A DNA stretch of 44,146 bases from Eubacterium sp. (lineage in GTDB: Bacteria > Bacillota > Clostridia > Lachnospirales > Lachnospiraceae), in the NCBI GenBank assembly GCA_003486385.1, contig DNFT01000018.1:24514-68659 (forward strand). The letters are read 5' to 3'. Positions within the stretch are counted from its first letter, which is position 1; every line of letters begins with the position of its first letter. The position numbers and the translations under genes were made by a program. Positions 37,853 to 44,146 of the stretch are shown one piece after another. Under the pieces are notes generated by a model. The model saw only the letters and a list, made by a program, of their open reading frames with translations, was not told the origin of the DNA and did no database searches.

Positions 37853-40306
37853 ATGGGAAAAGAAGATGCAGACGGCTATGTACGTGTCAAGATAGACGTT
37901 GACACGTCGCAGGAGAAAAAGATTAAGCGTTCCCTGGAGGATATTCAGGATGATGCGGACAACGCAAAAAGAAAACTGGATGCGTTAAAAGAGACAGGTG
38001 TTGATGAGAACGCGAAAGCCTACCGTAAGGCAGCGGAAGACCTTGAAAAATACAACAAAGAGCTTGATGAATATATAAGAAAGCAGAAGGAAGCAGAGAC
38101 CGCCGCGGCGAGCCGGGCTAAAGCTACCCAGACCGGCGATTTTGACAGTATCAGTGATCAGGTGGAGGACTATGAGACGCGCCTTCGAATGCTCCGCAAC
38201 AAGGGCTATGGTCCCGGTGATGAGCATTTTGATGAGCTGTATATTGCATGGAAAAACGCGGCGGATGCGGAGAAAGAGTACCTTGCTGGGCTTGAAAAGC
38301 TAACGGACAAGGGAAAAGAACTGGAAGCGGAGAGAGCGCGTAAAGGGGAAGAAACACAGCAGAAGGTATCACAAAAACGCGAGGAAGAGGCGCGCAAGCT
38401 TGCAGAGCAGGCGGCAGAATATGAACACTTGAATAGGCTTCGTGCCAATGCACAGGTGCGTGATAAAGACCTTGTGAAGCTTCTTGAAAGGCAGGAAGCC
38501 ATCACAGCACGCATGGCAGAGCTTAAGCGCGCAGGAGTGGGCGAGGGCTATAAGGAGTATGATAGCCTGAGCCAACAGCTAAAGGATGTCAACAGCTCCA
38601 TAGCAGAGTGCAGGGACGGTTTTAAAAAGGTTGGTAAGAGCAGTAAGAAAACCTTGGAGACATTGAACAAGAATACCAGGAAAACCTACGGAATGTTCGG
38701 TATGCTGGCTTCAAGACTTAAGGGACTGGCTCTGAGCCTTCTTATATTCAACTGGATTTCAAAAGGCTTTAACGCTATGGTTGCCGCCATGAAGGAGGGC
38801 TTCAAGAATCTTGCTTCGTATTCCAAGGAATACAACAGTGTGATGTCCGCATTCATGAGCAGTCTGGCAGAGCTTAAGAACAACCTGGCAGCAGCATTTG
38901 AGCCGATTGTAAACACGGTCGTGCCATACCTCACACGGATGGTCAGTGGTCTCAATGCGGCGATAGAATCATTCAGCCGGTTCATTGCCTATATGAGTGG
39001 TAAGAACACCTATACACGGGCAAAAAAACAGATGCTTGATTATAAAAGCACTGTGGACAGTACAAATAAGTCGCTTGCGGATTTTGACAAGCTCCATGTG
39101 CTCAACGATAACTCATCCGGCGGAGAGAAGACAGGTGCGGATGCATTTGAGACAGTCAACATCGGAGAAGTTCCGGAGAGCTTCAAGCAGTTCAAGAACA
39201 TCTATGAATCCTATGTAAAGCCTGTATTTGAGAGATTCAAAAAAGCTATAACATGGTTTGGCGGCGAAGCTAAGGGCGTTCTTACCAATATCTTCGGTGA
39301 TATAGCGGATGGTGCCGGGAACCTTTGGAACAGTATTAAGAATCTCTGTGATCAAATGCAGCCGTATCTGGAACCGTTATTCGATAATATCAAAAAAATG
39401 TTTACGGTACTGTTTGAGGTGATGTCCGGGATATGGGAATCTATAGGTGCTCCGATATTCGGATTTATTGTCCAACTGCTTCAGGATACGATAGATTATT
39501 TTGCCGGGCATACAGGAGAAATGTCGGATGCTTTCGGTGAGTTTGTAGATAATGTGGAGGATAGCTGGGAGAATCACCTCAAGCCGGCATTGGAGGCTAT
39601 AGGGAACTTTCTGGATGAATGGTTGTTGCCGGTATTCAGAGAGGCATTTAAAAAAGGTATTCTTCCGATGATCGGAGATACTTTTAAGGCAATTGATGAA
39701 CTTGTAAATGATTCATTTCTCCCGATATTTAACGGTATCTGCGAGTTCCTTGAGGGTACATTTAGTTTAGATTTTGAAAAAGCCATGAATGGCATTAAAA
39801 GTATTGTCAGAGGCGTTATTAACGGCATAATCATTCTTGTTCAAGCCGGTATAAATATTGTGATTGACGGAATAAATGCAATCATTGGCGCGTGGAACAG
39901 CATTGCGTCCAAGGTACATGCACCGACACTTGACCTTGCAGGCAAAGTAAGCCTTCCGAAGCTTCAGGAGGATGGAAGCTGGAGTTCACTTAGAGTTGGT
40001 AACACTTCCAGAGGATATGATTCCGAAACAGGAAGAACATACGGAGGACATCAGGTATCAGGTAATACCGGTGAGTCGGTATTTTATGGTAATTCTAATC
40101 CTAGATATAAATACGGAGCACCATCGGACTGGAAGAACAACAACGGTCTTTCAAACAGCGTTAAGGCAGGCAGTACATTTGGCGGAAATGAGAACAACAC
40201 ATACATCTTCGAGGCTAAGCTTGATGGTCAAACACTTTTCAAAGAGGTGGTCAATCAGGATAAGCTGCAGAAGAAACGGACAGGCTATAGTGCATTGGCA
40301 GATTAG
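37853..40306 (+). CDS. Tape measure protein
   Basis: The protein has 817 residues from ATG 37853 with GAAGGAGGG upstream. The N-terminal ~270 residues are coiled coil rich in Lys/Glu (QEKKIKRSLEDIQDDADNAKRK). Hydrophobic segments at about 285-310 and further on, then repeated amphipathic stretches, are typical. It sets tail length; at about 1.5 angstrom per residue this predicts a tail near 120 nm. No peptidase or lysozyme domain is evident. Confidence 0.9.
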   Translation: MGKEDADGYVRVKIDVDTSQEKKIKRSLEDIQDDADNAKRKLDALKETGVDENAKAYRKAAEDLEKYNKELDEYIRKQKEAETAAASRAKATQTGDFDSISDQVEDYETRLRMLRNKGYGPGDEHFDELYIAWKNAADAEKEYLAGLEKLTDKGKELEAERARKGEETQQKVSQKREEEARKLAEQAAEYEHLNRLRANAQVRDKDLVKLLERQEAITARMAELKRAGVGEGYKEYDSLSQQLKDVNSSIAECRDGFKKVGKSSKKTLETLNKNTRKTYGMFGMLASRLKGLALSLLIFNWISKGFNAMVAAMKEGFKNLASYSKEYNSVMSAFMSSLAELKNNLAAAFEPIVNTVVPYLTRMVSGLNAAIESFSRFIAYMSGKNTYTRAKKQMLDYKSTVDSTNKSLADFDKLHVLNDNSSGGEKTGADAFETVNIGEVPESFKQFKNIYESYVKPVFERFKKAITWFGGEAKGVLTNIFGDIADGAGNLWNSIKNLCDQMQPYLEPLFDNIKKMFTVLFEVMSGIWESIGAPIFGFIVQLLQDTIDYFAGHTGEMSDAFGEFVDNVEDSWENHLKPALEAIGNFLDEWLLPVFREAFKKGILPMIGDTFKAIDELVNDSFLPIFNGICEFLEGTFSLDFEKAMNGIKSIVRGVINGIIILVQAGINIVIDGINAIIGAWNSIASKVHAPTLDLAGKVSLPKLQEDGSWSSLRVGNTSRGYDSETGRTYGGHQVSGNTGESVFYGNSNPRYKYGAPSDWKNNNGLSNSVKAGSTFGGNENNTYIFEAKLDGQTLFKEVVNQDKLQKKRTGYSALAD

Positions 40307-40317
40307 GAGGTAGAAGG

Positions 40318-40737
40318 ATGGCATTTGAGGGTTGGTTGATCAAGTTCGGCAATGTGCAGCTCCCTAACTCATACCTTCTAGCTGATGGATGGGAGAGCAC
40401 ACCGAATCAGAGAATTGAGATAAAAGCGTGGAGAGATGCGAATGTGCTCCTGCACAGAGATACGTCATCGAATTTCAAGACATCGCTAAAGCTCAATATC
40501 AGGGAAATGAATTTGCAGGAGAGGACAGCTCTAAAAACTGTGATAGGGCTTGCTGCTCTGCCTCAGACTGATAGGAACCAGCGCCGTGTCAATGTGACCT
40601 ACTGGAATGATGAGGACCTGGAGTACAAGTCGGGTATTTTTTACATAAGTGATACAACCTACACCATACACAGGATTGACGAGAATAACAACGATATTGA
40701 ATACAATGCACACACCATAGGGCTTACGGAATATTAA
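40318..40737 (+). CDS. DUF6711-like distal tail protein
   Basis: The 139-residue protein opens with MAFEGWLIKFGNVQLPNSYLL and has REMNLQERTALKTVIGLAA. It is a small strand-rich protein of the DUF6711 type, seen between tape measure and tail-tip genes. A distal-tail hub role is likely from position. AGGAGGTAGAAGG precedes the start. Confidence 0.75.
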   Translation: MAFEGWLIKFGNVQLPNSYLLADGWESTPNQRIEIKAWRDANVLLHRDTSSNFKTSLKLNIREMNLQERTALKTVIGLAALPQTDRNQRRVNVTYWNDEDLEYKSGIFYISDTTYTIHRIDENNNDIEYNAHTIGLTEY

Positions 40738-40759
40738 ATGTGGATAGGAGGTGGATACT

Positions 40760-43700
40760 GTGGATTATAAAGAGATTTTTTATAAGGATAGCGTAGAAAA
40801 GCAGGTGACGATCAAGTCCGATGACGGACTTATCGACATTGGCAACGGCGATTTCGAGGGTGAGACGATGGAGTTGACCGAGAGCGTGTGTGATAAGGAC
40901 GAGCTTACTTTCGGAGCATGTTCGGCGGCACAGCTCAGATTCACAGTATCCGGTGGGTTTTCACTGCAGGGCAAGTGGCTGAATGTTGATATTGGGCTGA
41001 AAAGCGAAGATGCATTTGCAAGTCCGTACAGGCTTGGGCGGTATAAAGTCAACTCTGATAAGCCAACGGCGGACAGAACCAGTCGAAAGGTTATAGCCTA
41101 TGACGCTCTATATGACATTCTTCAGGCTGATGTTGCGGGCTGGTATAACACTATTCTTCCGGAGGATGACAGCCGGGTATATTTGAGGGATTTCCGCGAC
41201 AGTTTTTTCAATCATTTCGGTATAGAGCAGGAGGACATTACTCTTGTAAATGATGATATGTGGGTTGAGAAAACTGATAAAGCCGGTGAGCTGAGTGGCG
41301 CGGCTGTAATAAACTGCATCTGCGAGATAAACGGCTGTATGGGTCATATTGACCGGGAGGTGAAGTTTGAATATATCTACCTCGAGCCGATATCAGCTCC
41401 GGATGACATAAGTAAGAGCTTATACACTTCGGCTGCCTATGAGGATTACATAGTACAGCCAATTGATAAGCTGCAGATCAGGCAGGAAGAGGATGATATC
41501 GGGGTTATCGTTGGTGACGGCAGCAATTCATATATCATAGAGGATAATTTTCTGGTATATGGGAAAAGCTCTGCTGAATTAACCTACATAGCCAATAATA
41601 TTTTTACTAAGATTAAGGGCTTAGCATACAGACCCTTTACTGTGGAGTGTATCGGGAATCCATGTATCCCTGTCGGCGCTCCGGTGCGCGTGATATCTAC
41701 TTACGCAACAATTGACAGTTATGTATTTACGCGGACTCTGAAAGGTGTGCAGTCGCTTTCAGACACTTATGCGGCAGCAGGTAATGAGCACCGTACAGGC
41801 AAGGTCAATAGCATTCAGAAGCAGATTATACAGCTTAAAGGCAGGTCAAATGTGCTTTCCCGAACCATCGAGGAGACCAAGAACACAATCAGCGACATAG
41901 AACAGGGACTTAAGAATGAAATCACAGCCACAGCTTCGGATTTTGATGTGAAGCTCAGGAATCTACAGTCTGAGATAGATGGACAGATAGAAGTGATTAA
42001 CGGCCATGGTCAGCCGGTACTGGATAATTACCCGGCGTACAACTGGACATCTGGACCTAGGACAGGGGATAAGCTGGTTGAGGGCTTAAGGTTCACCTAT
42101 TCTGATGAGGTGTATCGCAAACACCAGAGGACATTGTTCTTCGATGAGGATACAGCGACCACTTATCGTTTTATAAAAAAAGATGAGATGTGGATATGGG
42201 AGCCGTTGGGAAACACGGAGTACTCCGTGCTGCAGAAGCAGATAACAGACCTGAACGTAACAGCTCAGGGCATTACCGAAAGCATGGAGGAGCTTTCGGT
42301 CAAAATCTCAAATGAGTATATCACGCAGGTAGCAGCGGAGACTCTTGTGTCCAAGACAGCGAACGGAATTAAAGAGGATATATCCAAGGTGTACACAACG
42401 AAGGACGATATCAGCAGCTTCAGGAACAGCATTGAAAAAACGGCAGCAGGGCTTACGGCACAGATAAGCGAAATCAATGAGGCTCTTGATGGGGCAAATG
42501 AGGTGTACACCATAAGAGGACAGCCTACGCTCAGTAATTACCCGGCATATAACTGGACATCGGGACCTAAGGCAGGCGATAAGCTGGCTGAGGGTCTGCG
42601 CTTTACATACACCGATGAGAGCTACCGCAAGCATAACAGGGCATTGGTGTTTGATGAAGCTGCCGGGAAGACCTACAGATTTGTAAAAAACGGAGACACA
42701 TGGGGCTTCACAGATGTGGGAGACACAGAATTCTCATGGGTAAACAGGAAACTTGCTGAGTACAAGGTGACTGTTGATGGTGTATCTGCCGACCTGTCAA
42801 AGTTCGAGACAAAAGTTGGAGCGGACTACATAACAAAAGTTGAATCGCAGGCCAGCATTAGGCTGGTGCAGGACAGTCTCACAGAGCAGTTCTCAAAGAC
42901 CTATGCTACGCTGGATAATCTTGGCAATTACTCAACCACTACACAGATGAACACAGCGATAAGCGAGAGTGCAGGCGGTGTGAAAAAAGATATAACCAAA
43001 ATATTGACAGACGATTATTACACAAAGCAGCAGATGTATACTGCGATAAGCGAGAGCGCCGAAGGAATTAAGAGCACGGTCGCAGCGTCAAACAGTAAAT
43101 GGGATTGTGGCAGCTATGAGGGGGCGATTAGTTATTACGAGTATGGTGATCCTTGGGAAAACGGCTACAAAGCTGTTGATAAGTTTTTAAAGCAATATTA
43201 TTTGGACGTATCGAATGGGTGTATATACTATTGCCATTACATAAACGGTCATGATGGAGAAATTGACTGGAAAGCAGTGTATAACTGCAAGACCACATAT
43301 ACACAGCTGCAGACGCACGCGGAACAGCTTGAAAGCAAATTCTCATGGCTGGTCAAAAGCGGGGACAGTGAATCCGATATGGTTTTAACCGACAGGCTGT
43401 ATGAGCTTGTTACGGAGCACATTGACTTGACTGGTTTGGTTACGATTTCATCTCTGAAAGAAAGCGGACAGACCATCATCAATGCCGACAACATTCTTAC
43501 CGGAACAATCAAGGCTGTGACTATTGAGGGATGTAATATAACAGGTAGTGCAATTGCGTTTGCCAATGATTCCGGTGGGTGGAATTCAGTGTTAAATTCA
43601 GAAGGGATGTGGATAATAGGCAACGGTACATTGGCTGAGCCGGATTTTCAGGTTGATAAATGGGGTTTTCTGCGCCTTGGAGGAAGAGTAAAAATGAACC

Positions 43701-43774
43701 CAGCAGGGGTATGGTGGGCAGATAATGCTGGAACAGAACATTTTAAATCATGGTCTGAAATTATGGGATTTTAA
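40760..43774 (+). CDS. Tail tip / tail fibre protein with a duplicated module (GTG start)
   Basis: The protein has 1004 residues. GTG 40760 is chosen because GGAGG (40747-40751) lies 8 bases before it; the GTG at 40751 overlaps that site. The N-terminal ~350 residues resemble the tail-associated hub (YRLGRYKVNSDKPTADRTSR, YDALYDIL, VINCICEINGCMGHID). Coiled-coil stretches follow. A ~72-residue module occurs twice (418-489 and 588-659), with GQP-LxNYPAYNWTSGP and LRFTY-DExYRKH. Near the C-terminus is another Trp/Tyr-rich domain (about 780-850) and a fibre-like end (LINADNILTGTIKAVTIEG). It probably binds the host surface. Confidence 0.88.
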   Translation: MDYKEIFYKDSVEKQVTIKSDDGLIDIGNGDFEGETMELTESVCDKDELTFGACSAAQLRFTVSGGFSLQGKWLNVDIGLKSEDAFASPYRLGRYKVNSDKPTADRTSRKVIAYDALYDILQADVAGWYNTILPEDDSRVYLRDFRDSFFNHFGIEQEDITLVNDDMWVEKTDKAGELSGAAVINCICEINGCMGHIDREVKFEYIYLEPISAPDDISKSLYTSAAYEDYIVQPIDKLQIRQEEDDIGVIVGDGSNSYIIEDNFLVYGKSSAELTYIANNIFTKIKGLAYRPFTVECIGNPCIPVGAPVRVISTYATIDSYVFTRTLKGVQSLSDTYAAAGNEHRTGKVNSIQKQIIQLKGRSNVLSRTIEETKNTISDIEQGLKNEITATASDFDVKLRNLQSEIDGQIEVINGHGQPVLDNYPAYNWTSGPRTGDKLVEGLRFTYSDEVYRKHQRTLFFDEDTATTYRFIKKDEMWIWEPLGNTEYSVLQKQITDLNVTAQGITESMEELSVKISNEYITQVAAETLVSKTANGIKEDISKVYTTKDDISSFRNSIEKTAAGLTAQISEINEALDGANEVYTIRGQPTLSNYPAYNWTSGPKAGDKLAEGLRFTYTDESYRKHNRALVFDEAAGKTYRFVKNGDTWGFTDVGDTEFSWVNRKLAEYKVTVDGVSADLSKFETKVGADYITKVESQASIRLVQDSLTEQFSKTYATLDNLGNYSTTTQMNTAISESAGGVKKDITKILTDDYYTKQQMYTAISESAEGIKSTVAASNSKWDCGSYEGAISYYEYGDPWENGYKAVDKFLKQYYLDVSNGCIYYCHYINGHDGEIDWKAVYNCKTTYTQLQTHAEQLESKFSWLVKSGDSESDMVLTDRLYELVTEHIDLTGLVTISSLKESGQTIINADNILTGTIKAVTIEGCNITGSAIAFANDSGGWNSVLNSEGMWIIGNGTLAEPDFQVDKWGFLRLGGRVKMNPAGVWWADNAGTEHFKSWSEIMGF
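42011..42225 (+). repeat. Duplicated module in the tail protein, copy 1
   Basis: Copy 1 of a 215-base in-frame duplication; copy 2 lies exactly 510 bases (170 codons) downstream at 42521-42735. The protein copies share GQP, NYPAYNWTSGP, GDKL-EGLRFTY and YRKH, then YRF. The aromatic residues fit a carbohydrate-binding or receptor-binding role. Confidence 0.9.
42521..42735 (+). repeat. Duplicated module in the tail protein, copy 2
   Basis: Partner of 42011-42225, separated by a coiled-coil spacer. Copy 2 has diverged at the C-terminal end of the module (WGFTDVGDTEFS against WIWEPLGNTEYS). Confidence 0.9.
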
Positions 43775-43790
43775 ATTATAAGGAGGAGCA

Positions 43791-44018
43791 ATGGGAAATT
43801 ACGATATCAGGATGTTTCGAAATTCATTAAGTTCATACATTAAGAAGTCACCGATAGAACCGGAGGTTAAGCTTCTGGTTCTAAGGGATTTAACCGCGCA
43901 GACAGAGAAGGACGCAGACGAGATGGTTGTCCGCGAGGCGTCTGAACTGAAAAAGGCTGAACAGCTCAAGAAAAATGCCGTTGATAAGGCAACAGAGAAG
44001 AAAGAAAGTGAGGCATAA
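43791..44018 (+). CDS. Hypothetical phage protein (75 residues)
   Basis: AAGGAGGAGC precedes the ATG. The product is a charged helical protein with a Lys/Glu/Ala-rich C-terminal half (ELKKAEQLKKNAVDKATEKK). Position after the tail fibre suggests a fibre chaperone or host-lysis accessory; nothing in the sequence decides this. Confidence 0.6.
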   Translation: MGNYDIRMFRNSLSSYIKKSPIEPEVKLLVLRDLTAQTEKDADEMVVREASELKKAEQLKKNAVDKATEKKESEA

Positions 44019-44021
44019 ACT

Positions 44022-44146
44022 ATGGCAGTAGAATATAATCAGCATACATGGGGGTATGGTGAGGAACTTACCCCCGATAAGCTTAATAATATTGAGGGTG
44101 GTGTTAAGGCAACGGCGGAGGCTGTAAATGAGGTAAATAATAATTT
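44022..44146 (+). CDS. Start of a tail-associated gene, cut by the window edge
   Basis: The ATG at 44022 follows GAGGCATAAACT. Forty-one codons are visible and open to the edge. The N-terminus (WGYGEELTPDKLNNIEGGVK) resembles the opening of phage tail fibre/baseplate accessory proteins that begin with a W-x-GE-LTxxKLNxIE motif. The remainder lies outside the window. Confidence 0.6.
   Translation, partial: MAVEYNQHTWGYGEELTPDKLNNIEGGVKATAEAVNEVNNN

Overview
The window looks like the chromosome of a spore-forming Firmicute of the Lachnospiraceae (Agathobacter/Roseburia type) carrying most of an integrated siphovirus-like prophage. The host family is inferred from strong Shine-Dalgarno sites, moderate GC, a CotJC spore-coat gene and the style of the phage genes; no rRNA or tRNA is present to confirm it. 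Bases 1 to about 9050 are host DNA and about 9050 to the right edge is prophage. The right end of the prophage lies outside the window.

Host part. An array of nine 73-74 bp repeats (83-718) runs up to an OmpR-type response regulator and its histidine kinase (733-2711). A convergent AraC-type regulator follows (2715-3827). A 636-bp gap holds four evenly spaced inverted-repeat pairs and a promoter with a dyad operator. It leads into the two halves of a heterodimeric ABC exporter (4464-8188), in which one ATPase site is degenerate. A nested hairpin (8354-8428) separates the exporter from a 5'-truncated cotJC gene (8534-9052, minus strand).

Phage left end. The cotJC reading frame breaks 8 bases before the stop codon of a large serine recombinase, so the prophage very probably sits inside cotJC. 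The recombinase is co-transcribed with a small XRE protein. Divergent from them is a three-gene ABC-3C anti-phage defence module (nuclease effector, middle component, DUF2326-type ATPase; 10903-13857), closed by a strong terminator.

Lysogeny switch. A minus-strand operon (36-aa membrane peptide, two paralogous XRE repressors, a four-helix membrane protein, an ImmA-like peptidase; 13937-15883) faces an early operon across a compact operator/promoter region (15907-16010).

Early region (16029-27080). It begins with tiny membrane proteins and small unknowns, then a membrane-anchored lytic transglycosylase. Three strong consecutive hairpins sit directly upstream of an HUH-type Rep protein, a candidate replication origin. 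After these come an RNase H-like protein, an AcrIIA9/PcfK-like protein, a DUF7666-like protein, PcfJ, an HNH-like protein, a lipoprotein and SSB.

Late region (27081-end). A promoter with a LexA-like dyad is followed at once by a terminator. Then come terminase subunits, portal, a minor capsid protein with a C-terminal HExxH domain in AT-rich DNA plus a small overlapping gene (candidate toxin and immunity), a second LexA-like promoter with a Cys-rich KTR gene and terminator, scaffold, major capsid, connector and tail genes, tape measure, and a 1004-residue tail protein with a duplicated module. The last gene runs off the edge.
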